From Primula veris (lineage: Eukaryota; Streptophyta; Magnoliopsida; Ericales; Primulaceae): a stretch of 64,000 nt of DNA. The stretch lies in assembly GCA_963682055.1 (NCBI GenBank), contig OY821740.1, positions 10,564,814 through 10,628,813 on the forward strand. Direction: 5' to 3'. The notes beneath the pieces were generated by a model. It did no database searches and had not been told where the DNA came from. It was given only the letters and a program-made list of their open reading frames with translations. Made by a program: the position numbers and the translations under genes. This document shows positions 1 to 10,540 of the stretch, one piece after another (position 1 is the first letter of the stretch; the number at the start of each line of letters is the position of its first letter).

Positions 1-176
1 AACCGAATTTGAATATGTAACTAAATTATCGAAATAATTTTTTTTAAAATTTCATCATATAGTTTAACATTTAAACTATGCAAAAAAAATTTCGTTTCAG
101 CAATTTTGTTACATGTTCAGAGCCAGTCAAAGTTACGCGTGTTTTCGTATAATAATATAAATTGATACAGAGGGAG
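1..176. mobile_element. Stowaway-type MITE, cut by the window edge
   Basis: The right end reads GATACAGAGGGAG followed by TA (177-178), the usual Stowaway (Tc1/mariner) terminus and TA target site. The left part, around 10-45, is the inverted complement of 80-120, so the element is a hairpin whose outer left end lies outside the window. Its internal sequence resembles the complete MITE at 53,918-54,149, so both belong to one family. There is no coding capacity. Confidence 0.7.
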
Positions 177-178
177 TA

Positions 179-834
179 CTATTTTGTTTTAAATAATTTT
201 ATATTAGTGTTTGGGCCGCTCTCATATTAAATAGAAAATTTCATACAGTATAATAATAGTCGCTCTAATTTGAGCTTTTGATAGTTTGGTCCCTAGTTTT
301 ATGTTATAATTAAATGTTCTTGAGTCAAATTAATACATTTACTAAGTTTTGGCACGAAATGTAATGAAGCATACGCTTTGAAGAAGAAATTTGACACTTT
401 TGTTCCCGCATTGCCATAATTTTGAAAATTATGATTTTTTCCAATTTTTTTTACTATGTACTTTTACTAAGATATGTAAAAAATAATAATTTGACACTAC
501 TTATTTTTTATTTCATTTAATTTTTTTAGTTTACTTAGATTTTGGAATCCCAATAAATCATTTTGAGTCATCTACAACTATGTCAACTAGTATAAAAAGT
601 GATTTGTTGCGGAGTGAATCAATTCGGATAAATATTAGTCTTTTTTCTCATTTTCACTAGTCTTTTTAGAAGTTTATGTGAACGGTGCTTACTTTAATAG
701 AATAATTGCAATACCGAACACGATTTATTTATAATAAATGTGATAGCAAAATATCAGTTCTATCAAATGAAATTAAGTAGTGTGTGGTGGAGGTATTAGC
801 TGGTGAGTTGGGTTAGTTAGGTCACGATCATCTC
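179..834. other. Intergenic, AT-rich, no gene seen
   Basis: This stretch has no ORF with a recognisable domain and no clear repeat. The outer edge of the Mutator-like element that follows could lie somewhat to the left of 835, but inverted-arm similarity fades there. Confidence 0.5.
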
Positions 835-1348
835 CTGTTATTGGACCACTTTCGATATGATCTGTCCTCTGCCTATATTCATGCAAACCGCCTATAATTA
901 TCACAGACCAAAACTGTAATTCTGAGCTGTGGTTTATATGGTCTACTTGGACCAACTATTTGTCATGTGTCACCAAGAGTATTTAATGTATGATGGGACC
1001 ATAATTTGTCATGGGCTTTAATGGATGCATATAGTACTATTTAGATATTAAACGTATTATTGGACTGCGGTTTAGGATATATGGCACACTATTTTATTTT
1101 ACCCACCAATAATATAATGCATGCATACACAACGTAAGCGTAAATGTGATACAGAATGAACCAGCAGGTCAGATCTGCTGGTTTGACTTACTTTTTATAT
1201 ATATTGAAGTCGTTACGAATCCATTCAAAATCATCTCCTATAAAAGATGACGAATTGAGAACGTAAACTCACCAATATCTATTATATACTTATATAAAAT
1301 TATTTAAAACATATCTTATTTTTTGTATTATAAGGTTAGTTTTTAATA

Positions 1349-2068
1349 TGGAATATAATTTTCAATCTTGAGGAAAACATTTACGTATGTCCGGTTATTC
1401 GGAGGAAAAAGATAATAGTTATCTCGACTATACTAGTCATTTTCAGACAAATTTGGTATGTTATAACACTAAAATTTTAGTTTTTTATTTAAGTACTATG
1501 TTTATGGTTATAAGAACAATTTTGTTTTGTAAATTATTTTAGGTTTTTGAACATCTTCAGGAATTGATTGATCATGCGAAAACAACCGCACGTAAGTTAG
1601 AGTTTATTTTAGCAATTGGAAGCTCCAATTCGGGTTTATTTTCTAAGCCAAGATTATACCTTGACTGTGACAGGGGTGACTCATACAGGCTTCCAAAAAA
1701 TTGTACAAATACTTCTACAAAAAATTCAGGTACGAAAAAAATGATGTGTCCATTTCGTTTGAAAGGTCATAAACACAATAATGGTTGGACAATAGAGGTT
1801 GTTAATGGAGTACACAACCATCAAAGTATAATTTACGAAGAAGATCATGCTTGCTAACAAAACGTGAGTGGGATACAGTGGAAACTATGTCTTTTAATAA
1901 CATTAAGACTACTGAAATATTGGCTGCTATTAAGAAAGAAAATACACAAAACAAGTCTACCATCAAGACCATTAATAATGCTCGTAGTAAGCTTCGTGTT
2001 TCTCAATATGCTGGTAGAATTCAGATCCAACAATTGCTTCATCTTCTTCAAACAAAAAATTATTTATA
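1349..2068 (+). pseudogene. FAR1/MURA-type MULE transposase, N-terminal fragment (broken)
   Basis: The fragment encodes the N-terminal DNA-binding region typical of plant MULE/FAR1 transposases. An apparent first exon (about 1349-1455) is followed by a short intron (GT near 1456, AG near 1542) and then a second exon with the motif CPFRLKG and a WTIEVVNGVHNHQ block. The latter is the Cys/His zinc-binding end of the domain. The next part, LTKREWDTVETM to about residue NNARSKLR, is the usual following helical region but sits in another frame (from 1851), so there is a frameshift near 1850. A TGA also interrupts exon 1 of this copy near 1369. The catalytic DDE domain is absent. The product would not be functional. 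Confidence 0.7.
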
Positions 2069-2639
2069 AAACTTGAGAAATAATAATGAAACAGATGAAT
2101 TATAAGACGTATTCTTTACGTATGGTCGTAAAAATTTGTGAATTCATTTGATTATGTAAAAATGGGACGTATGATACATGTATATATACAGCTACAAAGT
2201 AAAACTCACGCACACACATTCTATTCCCATAAAAAAATAAAGCACAAAAATCCAAATAACAAAACAAACAAAAGGTCCGTGATTACCATCCAAACAACAA
2301 AACTGTTAAACAAAATTCCAACCCCGTGATTAACCTACCAGTCTACGTTAAAAAATATATATATATTTTTGGTCACGCATTTTTTCTATCCAAAAAATCA
2401 ATTCACATTACAAGACATATCTAACTCATCAAAGTTTTAATTTTTATTAATATTATATTTAACAAAATTTTTTATTTATTAATATTTAGATTCAACTAAA
2501 ATTATACTATATTTTTATATGAGTTTTGGAGGCCTGTATGAACCACCCCTGTCACAGTCAATGTATAATCTTGGCTTAGAAAATAAACCCAAATTGGAGC
2601 TTTCAATTGCTAAAATAAACCCTAACTTACGTGCGGTTG

Positions 2640-2874
2640 TTTTCGCATGATCAATCAATTCCTGAAGATATTCGAAAAGCTAAAATAATTTACAAAACAA
2701 AATTGTTCTTATAACCATAAACATAGTACTTAAATAAAAAACTAAAATTTTAGTGTTATAACATACCAAATTTGTCTGAAAATGACTAGTATAGTCGAGA
2801 TAACTATTATCTTCTTCCTCCGAATAACCGGACATACGCAAATGTTCACACCAAGATTGAAAATTATATTTCAT
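2640..2874 (-). pseudogene. Inverted second copy of the MULE transposase first exon
   Basis: Read on the minus strand this repeats the beginning of the transposase fragment of the left arm, from MKYNFQSW to about HFQTNL, and then runs into the same short intron. Unlike the left copy, exon 1 here has no stop codon. The second exon begins near 2670 and continues to about 2525, where the arm ends, so only the first part of the domain exists. Confidence 0.6.
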
Positions 2875-3440
2875 ATTAAAAACTAACCTTATAATACAAA
2901 AAATAAGATATATTTTAAATAATTTTATATAAGTATATAATAGATTTGGTGAGTTTACGTTCTCAATTCATCATCCTTTTATAGAAGATGATTTTGAATT
3001 GATTCGTACCGATTTCAATATTTATAAAAAGCAAGTCAAACCAGCAGATCTGACCTACTAGTTCATTCTGTAACACATTTACGCTTACGGTGTGTATGCA
3101 TGCATTATATTATTGGTAGGTAAAATAAAATAGTGTGTCAGCTATATCCTAAACCGCAGTTCAATATTGTGTTTAATACCTAAATAGTACTATGTGCATC
3201 CATTAAAGCACATGACAACTTATGGTCCCACCATCCATTAAACACTTCGTGTGACACATGACAAATAGTAGGTCCAATAAACCATCTAAATAAACCATCT
3301 AAACCGCAAATCAGAACTGTAATTTTGATATGTGATAATTATATACAGTTTACATGAATCACATGCCGATCACTCTTTCATCTTTTTGAAACACGTGAAA
3401 AATGGATTTACACTGTCAATAAGTATGAATAGGGCCAATA

Positions 3441-6184
3441 ACATTTCAAAAATAAAATAATTACATCAGCAACGTGAAGAGGGCCAATTGCAACGTTCAA
3501 TTGATCTACAATTTAAGTAGTACAAAAAAATAAGATATGATTTAATATCTTGATACTTGGACACAGAAAATGAACAATATTAAGATTTTTTTAAAACTGA
3601 TTAATAAAGGTGAGGAGCTCACCAGCAACAAACTGTATTCAAGTCATTTGTTTCAAAAGTCTCCACTTAATCCGTTTAATCACCATCTATGAGGTCATGC
3701 TCTGGTACTCCATTAATTCAGACGCTTTGATATGATCAAACCCGAATTAAACGGGTCAATCTAGTCGGAATTAGTGCATTTTTTTTTAAATCTTTTTAAA
3801 AAATTTAGTTCAAAAATCATGTTTATAATCGATCATGATTTGCGCTTACAGTTTATATTTGAATGCATATCTATATCTATATTTATTTTAGTTTATTACT
3901 ATTTATATAACTTTTATTGAATTTTTGATACTATACCAATAAATTAATGATGTATAAATGTTTAATTTAACTTATTAATTGAATTTGAACCGAAAATTCA
4001 AAAATTCTCACTAAAATGTTAAAATATGATTTTTCTGTCTAGGTTCAACTTAATTTCCGCTTATTCACCTAAGTCTCAGGCCCCACTTCTCGTTTTTAGT
4101 CTGTCTAATGACTTTTGAAACTATAATTCAAAGTAGTATTAATATTTATAAAAAATGGTTTTTATCACCGATTTCAAACCTAACGACCTGTGTGCTAAAA
4201 AGGTGGACCAAATTTTGTGTGTTTTTTTTAAAACTAATTTTCATTTAATACTAAGATTAGTACATTAGTCCGGCACATCATTGAAGTAAGTTTTTTGATC
4301 TCAAGCCAACAATACGGTAATATTTCGTGTAATCCGTTACTTGGCTTGTATTTTCATTTGTAAAAATAAATGATACAGTATTTTGGAAAAATCTAGATGG
4401 TATAAGAACAAGACCTGTTAGCATATTGAAAAAGTGCACCGAATTTGTCCAATGTCTTGAAGCATTTTTTCACACATATTACACCAAACACGCGGCGAAC
4501 ATTTTTCGCATATTTTCAATCGTTACGCATATTCCCACTTCTTTTTCAAATAGGCCTTCTGTTTTAAAGTATTATTTATTATCACCTCAAGTTCCTATAT
4601 TGCACCTTGCCATTGAAGTTTGTAATAATTGTCTTTACTTTTAACAAATTTGAAAAAAATTCTCTTAGCATTTGTGAAAATCCGAGCAGAGGCTATGAGA
4701 GTTCAAATTTTCTACCATGTTTTTAATACAGTTTTATCACCATCTTTGGTTGTACAAATTATGCGAGTTTGATGGTGTGTTTGGTATCGGATTTTTTTGG
4801 GTGGTTTTTGGATTTTGAAAATCCAGATTTTTAGTCAAAAAAATCCAAAAAATCCAAAAATCATGAATCCATCATTTTGATGGAAATTACTTAAAAGTAT
4901 TGTAACTCTTAACTAGATACACCATGACATATTAAAAGATATCTACTTTCATCGTCCAACCAGGGAATATCAGTACATTTATGTAAGGAAGGTAATTATC
5001 GTCCTTAGCTTATTTAAACCGAGGGACTATTTATGAAGTTTTAAATTACATTTCAGTTCTCATTATATAAGGACCTATGTGTAAACATATAAATCACAAA
5101 AACAGTGCAAACCTATAAATCACATAAACAGTCCTCTTATATGGGTAAATTACAAATATATTATTCCTTAATAAACTAACAAAATCATCTATCAGTTCCT
5201 ATATATATCTTCAAGGTTGGACCCGTTCTCCGATTAGATAGCGAGTTTTGGGCATCACTTCTTGCACCTATCCATCCTATTCATCTTTATGATCGCAGTT
5301 ACCACATCATTGTAACGCTACATAGATCTTACTCAAAAACTTACTTACTGAGATGTCACTTTGTGTAGACCAATCAAACATAAATTGTTTTCTAAAAACA
5401 AATAAAAAATACAAAACAACTTATTGGTATTGTCCCATCATTTTTGTTGACACAATTATTTTTCTTTAATGATGACATTTAGGAACATGAGATGACTAAA
5501 AAAAACTTAGCATGCATTCATTCCAAACGAATCAAATAAACCACCAGTTATAACGTAAGAGAAATCAGTATACATTCATTATGATTCTAAAAACTGAATA
5601 ATCCCATACCATCCTTGTACATATACATACATATGTGATATGTATAAGGTCTAGACCAAACATCTCTTGATCTAGTAAAAACTCAAATTGAACTATTTTT
5701 TTGTGACGTAGGGAATAACAAAAAAAGAGTAATTTTTTTTTCCGATAAGTGTAAAATATGACAAAAGTGAAAGATGATCGAGATATGTAAAATATGACAA
5801 AAGTGTAAAATCAAAGTATCCTTAAGCATTATAGTAAAAAATGCAAATAACAAAAAATGTTATGTAAGCGTCAGTCTCAAAAAGGGAGTAAAACTTATAA
5901 AGACGACCCAAATAAAACTAAAACATATTAAGGGGGTCAACAAAGCAAATAGTAGAAGAAACAACATAGAAAGCAAGAGGTGTTCAAAGCCTATAAATAA
6001 CAAGTAAAAAATAACCTGATTTAGTTCTAAACCCAACACTCACAACTTTCATGGAATACGGCGCCGTTCCCATTTGGTCCGTATTCTGATATCAAATAAA
6101 TAAATAACAAACATATTATATATCAACATATACCAAAATATACTTACATAAATTATTGATTTAGAGAGGAAAAAATTCTTAATT
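3441..6184. other. Intergenic, no gene recognised
   Basis: This is AT-rich DNA with scattered short ORFs, the longest being 72 codons at 4426-4644, which shows no known motif. A short imperfect palindrome of GGATTTTT/AAAAATCC type lies at 4790-4860 and may be MITE debris. A candidate TATA element (TATATA, about 6117-6122) precedes the small gene at 6185. Confidence 0.5.
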
Positions 6185-6421
6185 ATGGGTAAGTATACGG
6201 AGCTTTTGGACGCCGGAGTCAGGATTGCTGCTCGGTTTCACTCTCATTGCCCGCAGACGGCGCGTTTGTACTACCATCCTCCCGCCAACGATCACCGCCG
6301 TGACGCCGTCACACACGGCGGCGCGTTGGGGGCAAAAGTCGCCGGAGGTGGCCCCACGCGCTGTGGTGGGAAAGGGTTCGAGACCGCGATGGATAACTTG
6401 ATCCTTCATTCTGTCCTATGA
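6185..6421 (+). CDS. Small conserved plant protein of unknown function (78 aa)
   Basis: This is an intronless ORF of 78 codons. Its N-terminus ([20 protein letters not shown], then [13 protein letters not shown]) matches, from memory, a family of small uncharacterised plant proteins that share this block followed by a variable low-complexity middle and a short C-terminal ...LILHSVL-like tail. The middle is rich in Gly, Ala, His and Arg. There is no signal peptide or membrane segment, and the helical basic N-terminus could be an organelle-targeting or membrane-associated segment, which is inference. The coding part is much more GC-rich than its surroundings, which supports real coding. An overlapping 76-codon ORF on the opposite strand (6179-6409) is a shadow of this GC-rich stretch. 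No function is assigned. Confidence 0.7.
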   Translation: MGKYTELLDAGVRIAARFHSHCPQTARLYYHPPANDHRRDAVTHGGALGAKVAGGGPTRCGGKGFETAMDNLILHSVL

Positions 6422-8242
6422 GGCTAAGATTATTTGGAAATTTTTGGTTTTGGGGGGTGATTTGTTATGTTTTTGAAATATTGGGGGTGATTTGATTGGA
6501 TTTGAATTTATGCGGATTTAGATGTAATGATTTGTTTTTCTATGGATGATGAATCGAAATCAAATTGAGTTTTTGTTTTATTATTATTCTTTTTCATGTG
6601 TTTTATTAATTTAAGTTTGGAAATTTTGATTTTTGGATATAGGACCCATTGTTATTTAATTGTCTACGGTGGTTGTGTAATTATTTTTAAACAATTGGAG
6701 TAATTGATGCTAATTAAAAAAAAATTAGCATTGATTTGTCAGTTTTTAACAATTGGATTAATGTTTGGTCCTTATTACTTATTATTTGGAAGATGAATTA
6801 AGATGTTAAAATCGGTGATCAATACAAGAAGATAAAAATTTATTTAGAGATGATAAAAAAAAAAAATCTAAATATTACCCTATTTTTGTATGGCCCAAAA
6901 TAAAAAAATTATCTCCAGATCTAACATTGGTAACCAAAAAATATAAAAAAGTGTCGTCATATGGTATGCGATTATGGGGTTGCCAATACACTTTGTTTTA
7001 ACATTTTGGTCTCTAATATAACTAATCTTGTTCTTAACTTTACCATATACAAACAAAATTGGGTTTTGTTCAATAAATTTGGTCTCCAAATCATCGGTTC
7101 TTGTAGTTCGTACTGTGCTATCAGTTATTTATTTGTATTTAAATTTTATTTATGAGATCGATTATATGTTACCTTTAAGATGTGTCATGGTCAACACGTC
7201 TCATTTAAGCTAGCTGTTAGAAAAATAAATTATTAGTATATATATTAAACTTTGTACTTGCACTAATTTAAGTTATATTCGACGACAGTCTTCAGCCAAA
7301 GGCGCAAATGCAATGAACTATATTAACAAACAGCAATTGCCAACTTAATTGTATTATTTGACTAATTTTGTACCCAAAAAAATAATATTTGACTAATTCT
7401 CTTAATTTTGAAGTAAGATACAGAGCACCAATAGCTGTTCTTTAAAATTTCGTTTTAGCTTTTTTACTTTTTAGTTTTTAGCAACCGTAAACCTATTACC
7501 TGTTTAACTGCTCTCCAAATTACCATGATATAGGTGGTTTGTTCATAAATTTGTCTGGCTAAATATTTGTGTCGTTTTCCCGTCTTTATTGTGAACCAAG
7601 TAAATAAAAAGCAACTTTATTTGTGTTATTGGTTTACTAGTCTGTATTCATTTACACAATATTTGTTGCTACGTCTAAGATTGATAAGATAATATTAACG
7701 GACTGGCACTTGTATGGCTAAACTTAAATCCATAATTGTTATTCTCGATTCTTATTTATCTGATCAAAATGTTTCGTGATCTCCACTGAAAATTGTGATG
7801 CATCATGATATGATTTGTTATTCTCGATTTTCATTTATCGGATTAAAATGTTCTGTGATTCTCACTGAAAATGTGATGCATCAGGATATGACTTGTTCTC
7901 AATAACAATTTCCCCCGATTAGTAATTTGAATCCGAAACAACATCGAGATTTTCACGCCGTAATTTAATATTTATTATATTTTTTGTAAAATTTGCCATT
8001 CACGTGGTGGTTATACTTTTGAAGTTCCTACTTTTGAAAGATGTAAACAGATGAAATATTCGGTAAAAGCAATAGACGTCCAAAAGTGTACAAAGTAAGT
8101 AGCAGTTAAAGTATGCGTCTATTTTATTATTGACAAAGCGTAAGAAAACATATTAGTATAACTTTAGAACAAAGATATTCTCTTCAAAAAAATACACCTC
8201 ATTGTATTCTTCTGTAAAAAGATACGGTATTCAACTTAATTA
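6422..8242. other. Intergenic, no gene recognised
   Basis: The probable 3' UTR of the small gene comes first and is followed by AT-rich DNA. The only clear structure is the two-copy tandem repeat at 7736-7895. Short overlapping ORFs around 6880-7213 lie on both strands and have no recognisable motif. Confidence 0.5.
7736..7895. repeat. Two-copy tandem repeat, period 79 bp
   Basis: Copies start at 7736 and 7815, both with TTGTTATTCTCGATT. Each contains the landmarks CACTGAAAAT and GTGATGCATCA. A few substitutions and one short indel separate them. Confidence 0.75.
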
Positions 8243-8440
8243 CACTACAAAATAATGTTTGATTTAGTGAAAATTAAAAGTTGTTACAAGTCTGTCACTA
8301 ATTTAAAAAGCTGTCACAAATCTGTCGCAAATTGACTAAACTGTCACAAAGTCATCACAAAAACCGTCACTAATAAACTCATAACAAAAAATACCGTCAC
8401 TAATATCATCGCTATTTATGTATTTTAAGACACTGTATAA
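8243..8440. mobile_element. End of a CACTA-type transposon
   Basis: The sequence starts with CACTACAAAATAATG, the canonical CACTA terminus. It is followed within 160 bp by many subterminal repeats of the GTCACTAA/GTCACAAA kind in direct order, as expected for En/Spm-class transposase binding sites. No matching inverted terminus was found downstream, so this is one end of a broken or degenerate element. The right border is approximate. No transposase is encoded. Confidence 0.55.
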
Positions 8441-8602
8441 TGTTTAAGACGTAACAGACTAGCAGTGTCATCATAAATAATCTTGTAGCTAGGGAAGGTA
8501 GGTTGCTTTCAAAATGTTAAGACTTCTCAAAAAATAATGTAATCAAACTCTTAAAACATTGTTTTAGGGGTATTCTGTAATGACTGTCATTCTGGTTTCG
8601 AA

Positions 8603-9209
8603 TTAGTGGTGTTAAAAATACTCAATATCTGAAAATTGTACCGTAAATATACAAAAACCATAAGAACCGACCCGTCACAGAACCGTTTTTGGGTCTATCC
8701 AACCCGACCCCGTTGGTTCTTGGGGCGGGTATGGTTCTCAACTCTATACCGCGGACCCGACCCGTAGAATCGATCCGCATACCCGAATTGTATAACCGCA
8801 ATATATACCCATATTTTAAAAATATATATACATATTATTATTATGATTACCACATTGTTGATCAATATGAAGCAAAAAAATTCATACACCTTCGTTACTT
8901 TGTTTATTTTTTACAAGTAAGTTAAAAAACAACTTCGAAAAATAAATTTATTATCAATATGTAAAAATACTATTTAGAAAAAAACATATAGAAAAGTATA
9001 ATAAATTTTACGAATTTTGGGTATTTTGGTTAAATACCCGCATCGAGAACCGTTATACCCGTTACAAATACAGGTATGAGTCGGGTAAAATAAGTACAAA
9101 AAGTTATATAAAACCGACCCGATCCGATCCGTAAATGACGAGATAACCGCTAAAACGGTTATCCGAATACCAAAAAACCGTTGGGTCGGATCGAATAAAA
9201 TTGACACAT
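8603..9209. mobile_element. hAT-like non-autonomous element
   Basis: Both ends resemble the hAT-type GTGTCAATTT / TAGnGGTGTT terminus. The subterminal regions carry clustered ACCCGACC / GGGTCGG motifs, also seen in the element at 41,626-42,225. Flanks GTTTCGAA (left) and GTTCCCCG (right) fit a decayed 8-bp target duplication. The paralogous unit at about 10,418-10,450 lacks the insertion. ORFs of 60-80 codons inside are not related to transposase. Confidence 0.6.
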
Positions 9210-9360
9210 GTTCCCCGCAAGTTTAAAGAGTTAATAAACTATGATCAAGTCCTTATAATTTTATTATACCCAGCTCACCGCATTTAATTAAACGCATATA
9301 AATAATCTTGTAACCAGGGAAGGTAGTGGTGCTTTCAAAAAAGTTCTTCTTTCAAATAAT

Positions 9361-10236
9361 ACAATGGCGGAACCAGAACTTTAAACTATGGTTAAAATAT
9401 TGATAAAATATTGACAAAATAAAAAAAAATTAAACGAAATTGTAAAAGGTCAAACATTGTTACTTAGTTTACAATCGACCCATACGATCACCTATATTTT
9501 GAAAGCGGTGCATAATAATATTGTTCGACAAACTTTCAAATATATCATTTTCAATATAAACTACTAAATCATATAAATAAGAAAAAACCCAATGAAGTTA
9601 ACTAGTTAAGTAAGTTACAAAGTGAAACAACAATTTTATTCGAAATAAACTAAAATAAGTCGGACAATAAAATTACTCAACTTAATTTAGACGTGTAAAT
9701 AACAAACTATAGATTCTGTAAACAACCTACTAAACAAATAACTAATTTAAAAGCCACAATTGATTTATACATGTTCCATTAAGAATTTATCTGTATAAAG
9801 AACTAACTAAAATTTCTGTAAAAGTATATATACATTACCTAGCTTTTTCTAATAAAAAGCTATTAAAAATACTCTAACTTTTTTAAGTAATTAACAATTG
9901 TTAAGCAAATAAGGATAGAATTAATAAAGTACATTAAATTGTTAATTTTGCAAACTACTTAAATAGTTAGGATACAAAAGAAATACTAAGAAAGAGCGGA
10001 AAAACAATTGTGTGGCTTCAACTTACCTTGTGTTTGGAATAGCAGTATAAGGGATTGAGTTTGGGGTTTGTTAGTGTTAATGTATGTCGCTTATATATAG
10101 AGAGAATTTTACGTATATATAATACAAACTTTCTATTTAAATGGAATACTTAATACCCTAAGGGTATTTTGGTAAATTTTATATGAAAGTCAGGGGGATC
10201 AGGTGACCCCTCTAGGTCTATAGCAGTTCCGCCCAT
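9361..10236. mobile_element. Non-autonomous element with GGCGGAAC termini
   Basis: The left end is CAATGGCGGAACCAG and the right end is GCAGTTCCGCCCATG, imperfect inverted repeats of the CAGTGGCGGA kind common in plant hAT-like elements. The element interrupts a repeat unit that is continuous at 8520-8560. Inside is AT-rich DNA with no transposase. A convincing target duplication was not seen. Confidence 0.55.
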
Positions 10237-10540
10237 GATCAAACTCTTAAAACATTGAGCAAAATAGTTAGTCCAAATAGTTGAGAACCAAATATATCAT
10301 TTTTATCATCAGGGTTCGATCACTATGCCTGCAAAGCTGTTTAACTTCAAAGAGAGTGTTATTAGTTATAAAAAAACACTCTTAAAACATTATTATATAT
10401 TTTGTAATGACTATCATTCTGGTTCCAAACACAAGTTGAAAAAGTTAATAAATTATGACCAAGTCGTTATAATTTTATTATACCCGGCTCACACAATTAT
10501 CCGAACAAAAGTAATTAAACGCATAGAAATGATAAATTCT

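Larger units (their letters stand above)
835..3440. mobile_element. Mutator-like element with long inverted arms
   Basis: The left arm (about 835-1695) and right arm (about 2525-3440) are long inverted copies of each other. Blocks line up along nearly the whole arm, for example 1161-1220 against 3001-3060, 1281-1342 against 2881-2940, and 1582-1641 against 2581-2640. Identity is roughly 85-90% by eye. The inner ends of both arms carry the start of a FAR1/MURA-like transposase gene. Only the left side continues into the rest of its N-terminal region, inside the 830-bp spacer. Long terminal inverted repeats plus a MULE transposase fragment fit a degenerate Mutator-like element. The outer termini and the 9-bp target duplication were not located. 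An alternative is a foldback element that captured MULE sequence. Confidence 0.65.
8466..10540. repeat. Old repeat unit, multiple copies, split by two insertions
   Basis: A unit of about 250-300 bp recurs. Its parts are AAATAATCTTGTA..AGGGAAGG (8473 and 9299), ATCAAACTCTTAAAACATTG (about 8540 and 10,237, and partly at 10,379), TGTAATGACT.TCATTCTGGTT (8579 and 10,404), and AGTTAATAAA.TATGA.CAAGT (about 9229 and 10,443). The first copy is interrupted by a 600-bp element (8603-9209) and the second by an 880-bp element (9361-10,236). The third copy at 10,371-10,540 is uninterrupted there and gives the empty site for the first insertion. Confidence 0.7.

Noticed and set aside
4426..4644. 72-codon ORF
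   Set aside because: AT-rich composition like its surroundings, no motif, and likely to be chance.
8689..9207. ORFs of 64-78 codons on both strands
   Set aside because: They fall in the hAT-like element, in its ACCCGACC-rich ends, and do not resemble transposase.
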